Assembly: GCA_949987705.1 (NCBI GenBank)
Contig: OX465282.1
Coordinates: 129,476,310 to 129,540,309 of the forward strand
Source of the DNA: Thereva unica
Taxonomy: Eukaryota > Arthropoda > Insecta > Diptera > Therevidae
Length of the DNA: 64,000 nucleotides
Reading direction: 5' to 3'
Shown: in pieces, positions 10,211 through 20,960 of the stretch
Position numbering within the stretch: position 1 is the first letter of the stretch
Layout of the letters: every line of letters begins with the position of its first letter
Translations under genes and position numbers: made by a program
Notes under the pieces: generated by a model
The model's input: the letters and a program-made list of their open reading frames with translations, nothing else
Database searches by the model: none
What the model was told of the DNA's origin: nothing

Positions 10211-11088
10211 AAAAACAATATAGAGGCAATTGGGCGATTTGGCACCTTGTCCAGGGGCGCTAGGCGGTTCTCGGGAGTTCGCGACATTTGGGATTAACAT
10301 TAGTTTTATGCATATCGGCTATTAGAGTACCCACCAGTTTGGTGAAGAAAGTGATCGGTATTCACCATCATTGCGTTTTCTTTCAGAAGGTTGTTCCTGC
10401 GCCGCCTCCAAAATTGCTTGGTTTACCGGACAAGGAAAATCGGAAGGGTATCTGTAGGTTTTGCTGCAAGGAGAATAGCTCTCGCGTTTTTTTATCACTG
10501 AATTACGATAGCGAGAAGACTGATTTCGTTGTCTAATGGGATCCGGATTTGTGGGAAAAATATCTGGATAGACTGCAGAACCTCTTCAAACAGAATACCC
10601 CGGATGTAGGGGCTGTTTGAGAGTAAAATAGGTGCTGCTACTTCCCAAGGTACTTTATAACCCGAAAGAATGAAAGAAGGAGTGAGGGGGCAACCCATAT
10701 GGTGAACACTGCGGCCAAGTAAGAACGAAAGAAAGTAGGCTTACTTTTCTATGCTACTTTAATCTCATATCTATAAAAAACGTTGCTACTCATCATGCAT
10801 TAGATTTTCTGGTGGCAGCGGTATTTTTCCAACAATTTATCATTTGAGGGTCCAGTAATTTATTTTTATTCACGGTTAAATTAAAATCATTTCTCAATTT
10901 AGGGTTAGGGTGAATGTTATAGAATGTCCCAAATCCAGATCGATCAGATCTTTCAAATCAATGAAAACAAAGGTCGATGACATACATATGTATGAACATT
11001 TTGGTTATTTACTTTACGTTATTTCTCAATTGAGCGAATACTTAGTAACGTGTAAAACTACATTATAATTACAAACTTCCATACATAC

Positions 11089-11369
11089 CATCAAGTTCTT
11101 TATATTCCACAATATATTTCGTAACTTCTGTTGAGTCACCAGTCTTCGGCTGCCATTTTAGATTAACTGATCTACTGGAAACCATAGCAGCTTCCAATGC
11201 CGATGGGGCTTGTGGTGGCTCTTGGACCTGAAGTTGAACAAGTTGTTGATCTCGGCCGTACAAATTGCTTGCTTGACAGAAGTATGGACCGCTGTCCTCG
11301 CTTTCAACACTGCTTAACTGAAGCTCTGCAGAAACACCATCTGGTGTTGCATCTTGTTTTATTGATATT
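11089..11369 (-). CDS. Dscam2: Dscam2 exon: second half of Ig9 and first half of FN1
   Basis: 281 nt. Acceptor cttcattttag, donor gtatgta. Completes Ig9 (ISIKQDATPDGVSAELQLSS, DSGPYFCQASNLYG with second cysteine, LVQLQVQEPP) and starts the first fibronectin III domain: APSALEAAMVSSRSVNLKWQ with its B-strand tryptophan and VTKYIVEYKELD. Ends phase 1; the rest of FN1 is 3.1 kb away at 7949. Confidence 0.94.
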
Positions 11370-11433
11370 CTAAAATGAAGAAATAACGTGTTATTTTATG
11401 TTTTACAAAGCATTATAATTTATTAAAACAAAC

Positions 11434-11584
11434 TTGTAATTTGTAGATGGATTCAGTTGATGCTTCCCAGCTCGTAGCCAAACGATGTTAATTGGCTTGT
11501 CACCACTGACTTCACATTGAAGAATTGCAGTGTCGCCTTTCTTCACTGTTACAGAACGGGATGGCGCAGAGAAATATGGTGATG
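11434..11584 (-). CDS. Dscam2: Dscam2 exon: first half of Ig9
   Basis: 151 nt. Acceptor cattcataacag, donor gtttgtt (non-consensus at +3). Reads SPYFSAPSRSVTVKKGDT, AILQCEVSGDKPINIVW (first cysteine, tryptophan), ending LNPSTNYK with the lysine codon split 2+1. The following intron is 64 nt. Confidence 0.92.
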
Positions 11585-11643
11585 CTGTTATGAATGAAAT
11601 TATTATTATTTGTAGAAATGATTGAAAAGTTTTATGTTGTTAC

Positions 11644-11817
11644 AATTAACTTTCAGCTGAATAACTTTTCCAATTCCAGTTCCAATACCATTATGCGCTT
11701 GACAGAGATAAAAGCCTTCTCTGTCTTCTTTGACATGCTGCAACAGCAGCGATCCATTTGTCAGCAATTTCGTATACGGCCTTTCTCTAACTTCCTCATA
11801 GTCACCAGATTTACTTC
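11644..11817 (-). CDS. Dscam2: Dscam2 exon: second half of Ig8
   Basis: 174 nt between acceptor gttcgttttag and donor gtaacaa. Reads SKSGDYEEVRERPYTKLL, NGSLLLQHVKEDREGFYLC (second cysteine), then QAHNGIGTGIGKVIQLKVN. Ends in phase 1 and joins the next exon to make the S-S-P-Y linker into Ig9. An overlapping plus-strand frame in the same bases is only a shadow. Confidence 0.94.
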
Positions 11818-11869
11818 CTAAAACGAACTACTGCAACGATCGTTCCAAATAAATGACTACATTTCATAC

Positions 11870-11989
11870 CAGTAGCTTTCTTCCAAACAACCGAAGGAGT
11901 TGGAACACCTTGCGCTTGACAATGAAGCGTTACATGACGATTACGTTCGACACTAACATCAGCCGGTTCGACTATCCATCGTGGTGGAA
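11870..11989 (-). CDS. Dscam2: Dscam2 exon: first half of Ig8
   Basis: 120 nt, constitutive exon immediately downstream of the alternative pair. Acceptor caactatag, donor gtatgaa. Reads VPPRWIVEPADVSVERNR, then LHCQAQGVPTPSVVWKKATG with first cysteine and tryptophan of Ig8. Phase 1 on both sides. Only 52 nt of intron separate it from the next exon, a size typical of fly minimal introns. Confidence 0.94.
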
Positions 11990-14544
11990 CTATAGTTGTT
12001 AAAACATAGTCGTAGTTTAGTATTAAAGCCAGACTATCAGGGTTTTGGTTTGTTTTTTTTGGGGAGGAGTATATGATGCTTTCGTCAAAATACTGGATGA
12101 CAAACAAATTATATTTGGCCAAGCATAGTTTCAGCAGTGTGCAGAAGCCTTTTAAAAGCCTTTCAAAATTTTAAAAGCTTTCGGGGGGAATTACAGAAGC
12201 AAATTATTATTATATAAAATACTTTTTAAGTCTACGGTACGTATGGTCAATAAATACTGTACAGTGGTGATTTTTATCCATTTTTTTATTGCAGTTTCCA
12301 TTTTTATTATTATTCGTTTTGATGAGTTATTATTATATTTAAATTATTTACTCGGTGATAAGCGAAATATTGATTACAAAAAAAAATTGATTAATGCCGA
12401 TATTATGAGTAATTTAAGATATTTCTTATGTCGTAAATATTTAATAGCTATAAAACCTTTACACAAACTTTTGTTTCGAAAATTTATTTACAAGTTGCAA
12501 ATAAAAATTTAGATTATATAATGAGAAATATCTGGGTTGTGGATATGCAAATGTACGGCTTTATCTACAGTCGATTGTGCTGCGAGTGCCGTCATAACAA
12601 TAGGACATAATGCGATTACATAAACTTTACTTGCTAAAATAAAGCTTTATCAGCTTTTATAATATGCAAATTGCACCAGGCTATCCCAGTGATAGACTGT
12701 GAAGGATAGCAAAGTTGGTCTTTGGACGGAAAGCTGTAATAAAATTGAACCGCACGATGTACATTGATATAGAGTGTAGGAAGGTAATATACACTCGGGT
12801 TTTTTGGTCCTTACATAAAAAATTCTTTTTTTAATTCAATAAAATGTAAAAAAAAGTTATAGCAACCTTTAAGATTCTGCAGAGGAAAAATTGATTTCAT
12901 TTTATATACATACAATCAACTACGAATTTAATAGAAATGACCTATGAGCCCGTTTGTTTCATGAGTAGATAGCATATTTCTCATGGGAAAACATAAAAAT
13001 TCTTGAATCTTTTTTACAATAATATTTTAGTCTTGGTCCAGACCAATGTAGAATAGTGGAATGTATTTAAGGCTGGATAGACAGTAATAAGGATTGATAT
13101 ATTTGGAGCGATTGGTCATTCCGCTACCTTTTACTTTTTCTTGTGATTGGGGTCTTAGAATACCAAAACAATTGATAGTCACAAAACCAGTGTTTCAAGC
13201 TTTCAATGCCAAGCACAAATCTCAAAAGAGTGCATCTAATGGCTGACCATAATTTAGAATAGGAGGCTAAGACTGAAGGAGTCCCAAAGGAGCACTAAGA
13301 TAGAAAGGACTATCTAGGTCCTATCTAGGTCCGCGACGCAATAAAGACAGTTTGAGTGAAATTTCTTTATTTTAAGTGGCGGAAAGTTTCATGTTGTTGA
13401 CAGATATTTTGCCCAGTATACTAATATTTATAACTAAGGTAGAACCTTGGGCTTTGGTCTAAGGTTATGGTAAGATTCGAACAATCCGCATCGGCTTTGG
13501 TCTGAAACTGACCTACAGACGGACACCAGCTGCCATCCTGTGCAGACGGGAGAATTATTGTGAAGGTAGGCAATTTTTAATTTTAGCGGAACAGTGGCCA
13601 GGTTTTTATAAGTAAAATTCTTCCAGAGCTGTTACCTTCTTACGGTGGTGGATACACTAACAACAGGAAACTTCTAAGCTATGACTGTGAAAAACTGAAA
13701 AAAGTGGGAAAATAACCCAAGCCAACCCAACTTTTTCCTAGTTACAAATAGTAATGCCAAAGTGTAGCTTGTGCATGTTTTTCACAAAGTCCGTTATTGT
13801 GTTTTGTTATTCTAGCACTAAATTATACCGCAAATGTAACGAAAAAGTTCAAGGAAGTTAGCATCCTTACGCGGAGCCAAAGTCAAAGTATTTGCGTTAA
13901 TAAGTACGACTTTCGAAAATTGAACTAATCAACTAACTATTTTTAACCAAAACTGTTTAAGAGAACCTTAGCTGATAAACTAAGAACTAAAAGAAGTTTT
14001 ATTCTTTTTATTTAATTAACAGGGACATTGATTCATTACAATCAGACAGACTCAAGTTTATATCATTATCATAAGTTTAACTAAACGTACTTCGTCTAGA
14101 TATTATGAAGCAATAAAAAAGCAATGCCTTCATAGTTCTGACGCGAAGGACACTATTTTTCCTGTAATCAGCATACAAAAATATAGAAGAAACAATACTG
14201 CAACTTCAAAAACGTATATCGTTGTAGGTCTGTGTTATTAGCTATGTTTAGTGAACGCGAAAAAAGCAGAGCAACTCAAGGCAGGTAAAGCAAGAAATCT
14301 TGCGTAAAGAGCAGAAAACCGTGGTTTAAATTGCTTTAGTTCAACTTAGAATAGGCTCATGAAACACTAATCAGAGCAACTTCAGGCAAATTAGAGCAAT
14401 TGAATTGCTTATGAAACACCTAATTCAACCTAGAGTAGCTCATTAAACTCGCCTATTATGTCGATATGACCATGATTTTGTCGTTTACTGTAATCGATTA
14501 TTTTTCGCTAATTTATTTGTTTCTTTTTACATGTGTTTTTATTA

Positions 14545-14705
14545 TATTTTTCATTTGAACTTGAAAAAATTGAATTTCTGTTTCAAAAATTGAATTTGAA
14601 CTGGAAAAAATTGTATTTGGACATTTAAAATTTGAACTTGATAACATTGAATTTGTTTAAAAAAACTGTATTTGGTGTTTAAAAAATGCAATTTGAACTT
14701 AAAAC
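14545..14705. repeat. Degenerate A/T-rich short tandem repeat
   Basis: Loose repetition of ttgaacttgaaaaaattg and tgaattt-type units six or seven times. Flanked by two copies of a catgaaacac motif at about 14357 and 14420 that is also present near 55755. Nature unknown. Confidence 0.5.
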
Positions 14706-14959
14706 CCAAATAAAATAAGGCTATCAGTTTTGCTCTAAGCTGTTTAAATGAACACTATGCTAATGTCTCATTATATGTATGCATTGGAAAAGGCTATATT
14801 ACTGAACCCTGTAGTTCATTGATCGAGGAGGTGTTCGGATTTCATGACCGCTCTGATTATGTTGAATTTTTTGTGGGTTTTGCGTGTTCTGTGAACTTAT
14901 CCACATACTCCCCTGAGACGGAGAGCCAGCGCCTGCCAGACATACGTCAAAGTACAATA

Positions 14960-15480
14960 TAAAGCCTAAAGTGTTTTGTGTGCATTTTCAATACTGCAGG
15001 TAAAAACGCCAAAAGGGGAGTTGCGGGAGGAAAAATTTGTTACTGGTTACTGCCAAAATCCACATGAACTCGCTTACGATCTCGTCAAACTTGGCCAGTT
15101 ATATTTTCTTAATTCACCTGCTGGAAATGGAAAAGTAATTTTAATGAATTTGTTACTTGCCAAAATCAGGAGTGAAAGAAGTATAGCTATTGCTGTCGCC
15201 TTCTCGGGAATTGCAGTTACTTTAAATGATGGGGATAAAACAGCACATATTCTGAGTCTATTAATTTTAACATCTCCAAGCAAGATGATATGGCGCATTC
15301 TTAGAGAAGCGAGTATGAGATGAGACTCATACCGCGCACTATGGTTCATACGAAAATCATTGAGGCTCTAAGCAGTACGATCCAGGAGACCTGCCGTGCT
15401 ATCTTTGGGAATTAGTATGCGTGATCTTCTTCAGCACGACTTAATGTCAGAAGAATTTTAATAACGGGTACCGTCGATTT
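14960..15480 (+). mobile_element. Helitron helicase (Pif1-like) fragment
   Basis: The frame at 14976-15323 encodes YFLNSPAGNGKVILMNLLLA, a Walker A region in which the usual GGTGKT is changed to AGNGKV, followed by IAIAVAFSGIAVTLNDGDKT and AHILSLLI, matching the A-x-S-G-I-A-A-T-L-L and T-A-H-S motifs of the Pif1-like helicase domain of Helitron transposases. Continuing past the stop, WDEAHTAHYGS (about 15320-15350, after frame change) recalls the Walker B W-D-E. Rep domain and termini not seen. The altered P-loop lysine context and the stop suggest an inactive relic. Confidence 0.75.
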
Positions 15481-15562
15481 CAGAAATAACGTTTTTCTCA
15501 TGGTTCAGTTTTTTGTGGTGTGGTCAAGAGTCAACTTGGGCAATATTCAGCAAGAATATTGG

Positions 15563-16056
15563 GGGCCTCGGTAGTCTAGGGGTAAGGCGCCTGACTACTA
15601 TCCCCAGAGGTCCCGGGTTCGAATCCCGGTGGTGCCACGGTCCTAGCCTTTCCCAATTTCCCGCCTACATAACTTTCCTTCTTTCTTCTTCCCTCTTTAC
15701 ATTCCTGATTCCTCCTGTCATAGCCTTCACTAGTTCTCTTCCACGCTCCACCAAGCGCATGCCATCGGTTGGTTGAAGAGATTCAACTCGTTTCAGGAGG
15801 CATAACACTCCAGCGAGTTGTTCTCGATGCCCCGATGTCAGAGTCGCGAAATGGTTGTGAGTTGGTGGAATAAAAAATATCGCAGCCAGGTTGTGACAGT
15901 TCCTTCCTCTCTTCTTTCTCTCTCTTCTCTCTATCTTCCGGCTAGAGCTGCTGTTCGACGGTGTATACGGAAAAAAAAAAATAGATTGTCGACAGTACAA
16001 AGGGACTTTCCCTAAGCCTCTAGTCTGCCACATAAAAAAAAAAAAAAAAAAAAAAG
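15563..16056 (+). mobile_element. tRNA-derived SINE, full-length-like copy
   Basis: About 490 bp: tRNA-like head, unrelated body, A tail. The head has an A box TAGTCTAGGGG at 15572-15582 and a perfect B box GGTTCGAATCC at 15616-15626, 33 bases between them, so an internal RNA polymerase III promoter. The body has pyrimidine-rich ctttcttcttccctctt and runs to aaaa tracts at 16033-16054. A second copy at 49036-49497 (minus) shares the whole body. Shorter heads occur at 27536 and 58765. Mobilisation by one of the LINEs here is assumed. Confidence 0.88.
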
Positions 16057-16429
16057 AAAATTAAATAAAGGATGTTGCTTAAATGAAGTACTGTTTTTAA
16101 TAAGTATTCAATAATTAAGATGACTGAACCAGTAAATAAATTATTAACCAATCTTATTATCTTATTTTTGAAATTAAATTATTTCGTTAGTTGCACAGTA
16201 GTTGCACTCTCAAATCCTATCAACCAACTTTAATTTCTCAAGTTTCACGGGGACGAAGTCGTCGGTATATACAAGGTAGTTTATATACTGTTTAAAATAC
16301 TACTTTAAGACGTAATAGATTAATTGCTATGGGCCCTCATATGGAGGTTCGAAAGGTTTTCGAACACTATGGACTTTTGTGAAAACTTATTCGAAGTTCT
16401 CTAAGGCTGTTGTAATATGGACAACGGTT

Positions 16430-16570
16430 TGAAAACGGTTGAACGGTTTTGATTCGTCGAATCGTAGAACGGATTCAGCCACGCGGAAATGTCTCGAATT
16501 AGGTATGCTAATAAAGTTTAGACCATCTCGTGAATCTGTCTACTATCTTTAAAATGTAGGCGTATAATTT
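16430..16570 (-). mobile_element. Gypsy integrase remnant, same family as 3450-4860
   Basis: Bases 16490-16565 (tctcgaattaggtatgc, gaccatctcgtgaatctgtc, then actatctttaaaatgtaggc) align with 3738-3806 (cccgaattgggtatgcttca, ggccatcgcgtgaatctatc, then gattgtcgccaagatataag). This is integrase-core coding sequence on the minus strand, now without an open frame. Confidence 0.65.
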
Positions 16571-18646
16571 TAAACTATTGATTTTTTTTGTCTTTATCTT
16601 GGTTAATAGGCAACCTTCTCTTTTGTGTTTTTTTCGAGCGACAACGTTCTTTCAAATTGGCAATAATCAACGACCGCTCATCAAAACACGTTTAGCTCAG
16701 ACTAGGTAGGCATTGAATAAATATGCTTAAAGGTCTCAGTTAATACTTTAATCCGTTAATTGAATTGTTAATCATTTTATGGCCAATTTCCTTGTTGGTT
16801 ATAGGGGTCACGATAAAGGATGTAGAAGTAAAAATTCATCCGAAAAAATATTTTGGGTTTTGCACTTTTTTGCATTATTGTTTATAACATTAGAATTAGT
16901 CCATAATTTCATTTATTAGTTCACATTATATTAAAGGGTTGATTCATTTGCCCTACTTCAAAAATAGAAAATCGAAGAATGGAAAAGAAGTTGTCGAATA
17001 GTTTTCCAGTAGTCTAAAAATATTTAATATTAATTTTTAATACAAATCCACTTTTCGTTAAATATACCTATATATTTTGTTATTTTTGTTATTACATGCA
17101 GAAATATAGAAGCATTTAAGCGTTACATACTTAAATTTTGATCACCACTGTAAACTGAATGCAAAAGCGTTAATCAACAAAAGCTTTTTCACAACAAATA
17201 TATTGGATTACCTTTATATAATAAATATTTTTTATTAAATTTCAATTTAATATAAATATCACCAGCATAAATTTATTATTTCAAATGCTTTTATTATTAT
17301 TTAATGAATAAATAATTTCAACGGTTATCACAAAAGCCGAAAAGCATGGGTTTTTATTTTTCATATAAAATAAAATTTTTGTTTTACAAATGAAAATTTA
17401 ATATTTTTTTTTTCATAATTAAAAATATGGGTTAATAATTATATATGCACTTGCACACCACGCCGTGGGTCTACGTTGGGCCAAATTCTTTTTGTTGTTT
17501 TACTTATGATTTATATATATATAATTTTTTTTTATTTTTAAGTTTGTATTCGAATTGTTGTTAAATGTTTTTTTTTTCAAAAATAAATATTTTATCTAGA
17601 GAAAGAAGGAAGAAAATAGATAGGCAAGCAAGTAAAGGTTCTATTAAAAAAAAAATATATATATATTATGAACTACAAGGAACATCGTTACTAACATACC
17701 AAATAATATTATCTATACAATTTTTATAAATAAAAAACTTGTGTTTTTGTTCATATATTTACTGGCGGGGATTGCGAAAGCTGTTTTATATTTATAATCA
17801 TAATTACAATTTTAGGTAATATACGAGGAGGGCTATACATTCTGGTGATGATTGTGAGCGACAGAGAGCGATAGAAATATAAAATTCCTTGTAGAAAAGA
17901 CTAGGGGTTGTTTTTTTGTGGATGAAGAAGTGAGCATCTCGGTTGTATTTAAATATCTTTACATTTTCCAAAAAAAATGGAAGGTAAAATTGCTCTTAAA
18001 CAAAAATATCAAAAAACATTTTGATTTATTTTTTGTTGGTTGTAAAAATGAAAACAAAAAAAACTTTTTCAAGTTTCTGGATTGGAAATGCAAAATCATT
18101 ATCAAAAACAATATTTTTTTTTGATATTGAAGAAGGAGCGAAATTAATCATTTAGTTTTTATTTTTACATATTTGTGAAAAACAAAAACAAAAAAAATAC
18201 CAACGACAAAAATAATGATTTTTTTTGAGGCGTAGGGATATAATATAGGATTCTCTACTCCGGTACTTCCTAAGACATAAATATTGAGAATAATAAGAAC
18301 TTTTTATAATTAAAATACATTTTTAATGGTTGCAGTAACAATGCAGTATTTACAGTATTTATAAAAAAACATGCAATATTATTTATGCTTCTAGGTATTA
18401 GTTATTTTAAAGCTAAACATGCGAACACTACTTTTAGTGCATGACAGAATAGGAAAGGAGGAAATTAAAATAAGAAATAAAATTGTAATAAAATCATTGT
18501 ATAATTTAAAATGCTCAGAGTTTATAAGTAGGTCATGGAACATGAGAAGAATGGGGAGTCCTATGCTACGGGTATGAAACTTTTACATTGACCCGCAGGG
18601 CAATCAGATTAAAACTTCCAACAGGAAAATACTAAGAAGAATATTT

Positions 18647-19453
18647 GAGGAGTGGGCGAACAAAACGGCACATGTCCATGGTTGGCCGTTTTAAGTTTTT
18701 TGACGGAATCGTGTTCATTACACTAAACTGCAACTAATTTCAATTTCAGACACTTCAAAAATCACTTTCATGTAATATTTTTTTGTTAGCAAAGTAACGG
18801 TTTCCCTGCAAAAAGGCACATGTCCTACGAATATTCATATTTTTTAACCATTCGTTAATGTGGATTTTCAAAAGGGCACGTATTTCATACAAAAAAGTTT
18901 TTTATCAACAATGGAAGTTCATTGCACCTCACCTGGGGCTCTAATTACATCGATTTGTATGTGCATCATAAACTGCACTAAAAATGCACTAAAATTTACC
19001 TCACTTTTGCCTCCCACGGCCCCAAACCAAGCCGTGGGGCACTATGACCCTTTAAAATTTGCGTAACAGACCCTACTATTAGGAAAAAATACCAGAAAAA
19101 TCTCCCCTTGCTTCTAAGGGGGCCAGGGAGCTCCCTAAAAGGCTAAAAACAAAAAAACATGTCCAGTTGGGTTCCTGCAAAAGGGCACATGTCCATTCAA
19201 GGGTTTGACAAAACGGTACATGTCAGTTCTGTCCCCGCAAAAGGGCACATGTCCATTTTTGTTTTAATTTTTTCTCTTAAAGTATTAAACATATTTAAAA
19301 AAAATTTTTTCCGTCTGAATGAGTTCAAATAGTAGCACAACCTACCATACTCATAAATAGTTAATGTGATCAGTTCAGAGGCAGAAACAGTTTTTTGCGA
19401 TTTCTGAACAATTTGCAAAACTGGACATGTGCCGTTTTGTTCGCCCACTCCTC
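18647..19453. mobile_element. Inverted-repeat MITE with internal ACATGT motif array
   Basis: Perfect terminal inverted repeats of about 32 bp: gaggagtgggcgaacaaaac plus ggcacatgtcca at 18647-18678, inverted at 19422-19453. Both ends are flanked by attt, a possible 4-bp target duplication. Inside, the core ggcacatgtcc or close variants recur at about 18816, 18876, 19183, 19217 and 19243, often after caaaagg. The palindrome acatgt in regular re-use looks like a protein-binding or transposase site. No transposase frame; internal frames have no known motif. Confidence 0.8.
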
Positions 19454-19554
19454 ATTTGGTCTTAGTAGGTAGTCATTTGGACGTTAGTAAGGATTGACTA
19501 AAACCAATGAGGCGGTTGGGGCGATTTGACCCGGGAACTAAATTAAGAAAATTA

Positions 19555-19730
19555 AGTCATCATCATCAGGGGCTCCAAGGCCTATTGTTGACTTTGGCTT
19601 CCTCTAGCGTTCGCCGCCATGATTCTCGATCCTTGGCCCGACTTTTTCAGTTTCTTATTCCCAGCTGTCTCAAGTTATCCTCAAAGTCATCGATAGATCT
19701 TTTTCTGTCCAATCCCAATTCAAACTGGTT
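19555..19730 (-). mobile_element. RTE-like LINE ORF2 C-terminal fragment
   Basis: Minus strand reads KRSIDDFEDNLRQLGIRN, a stop where tryptophan is expected, then RAKDRESWRRTLEEAKV, matching the common end of RTE-type ORF2 (R-W-x-D-x-x-E-x-D-L-x-x-L-G-x-x-x-W, then D-R-x-x-W-R-x-x-x-x-x-A-K). 5'-truncated, as LINE copies usually are. Confidence 0.6.
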
Positions 19731-20846
19731 TAACAATCACCAGGCGTAAAACCAGTTTGTAATAAAAATGAAACCTGTTCTGTGCCCACACAATTTTTAG
19801 TCACGAAGATTTGGCAATATGTTAAGTAGTTCAAATGAGTGCAAGGACGCAACTGAAATCGCTTCCGACCACCGAGAGCAGTCACACTCGACCAGTTGAT
19901 AGTTCAAAGCGATCTCGTTTCTGTAGACCCGTATGTGGATTCCCACTTTCGTACAGGGGCAAAGTCACGAAACATTTGCTTAATGCAACTGCGATTGCAA
20001 ATCAGCCGACGGGAAAATGACGAAGAATTGACCAAACAGCACAATGCATTTACTGCGTAGGTTGTAACAATAGACAAAAGAAATATTGTTAGCTAGGAAT
20101 CCATTTTAGAGGATGTTATCCGTCTTAGTCCATGCCTATAAAACAACCACAATAATAAATAATGGATTAGCAGACTCAATTGATCTTGACTGTAAATGGC
20201 TGGGCAAATGAGTTGGTAATGATATTATATTAATAGGGGATTTATCCAAAAATTGGCAATGGTTCTCGGCAGGCAATTGTCACAGAAGTAAAAATAACAT
20301 TCGCGGGAGGTTGACTGCACTAGTCCACTCATCGTTGCATTCAACAAACTATTAGAAGTCCTGGGTCTAAAATTAATTAGTTTAAAAGATATAAATCTTT
20401 TTCCGATTTCTATAAGGCTTTAGGTTTACAAACGCACATCTGTGAATTTTTTGACAGCCTGTAATCTAAAGTTACAGAAGAAAATGTTGACTAAGTAGAG
20501 TGGGTACTGGGGCGGTTGGACTTGTGAGATGGGTGTGGGTCCATGGAAATCAAGATCAACTGAGTTCAATAATAGGCTTCGTAATTTATAAATGCAATTA
20601 GAGTTTTTATTAGAATAACATTTATAGGCAGTTACTATTCATTTTATTGAGTTTAATCAATCCTCGCAGACCCAGTTTTTTTATTTTCCAAACCGTCCCA
20701 GCATCTAGTGGAATCTATAGTACCGAAGCGAAATGAAGGCAGTAGCTCAAGACCGAATTGGTCATGGTCAGGTAGAAGAGAAGAACAATTATTGTGTCAT
20801 GTTGATGGTAGTCAGAATTTCACGTTTTATTGAAAATTTGGTTGAG

Positions 20847-20960
20847 CTAACTCAGTGGTCGGCAAATCACGGCTTGCGAGCCTCATATGGCTCTGTGGTC
20901 CGCTAAGCGTGGCTCTTCCACAAAATACGATGTATTTATGGCTCGGTTTTCAACCGAATT
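20847..20960 (+). mobile_element. hAT-like terminal fragment, second copy
   Basis: cagtggtcggcaaatcacgg, then cttgcgagcctcatatggct and cgctaagcgtggctcttcc. Related to 8741-8870 in the same orientation. Confidence 0.4.

Larger units (their letters stand above)
7950..11088 (-). other. Dscam2 intron, 3.1 kb
   Basis: Splits FN1. A short direct repeat with gtagatctta three times lies at 8152-8195; ggggctttcgaaaatt is doubled at 9173-9209. Transposon pieces are listed separately (8741-8870, 9600-10200). Sequence 10270-11088 shows nothing I can name. Confidence 0.7.

Noticed and set aside
12243..12512. 89-aa plus-strand frame
   Set aside because: A/T-rich intronic frame with I/L/F/Y/K bias, no start context or family signal.
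15566..15640. Functional tRNA gene
   Set aside because: A and B boxes are good but the anticodon stem does not pair well, and the head continues into a shared ~400-bp body and A tail, so it is a SINE.
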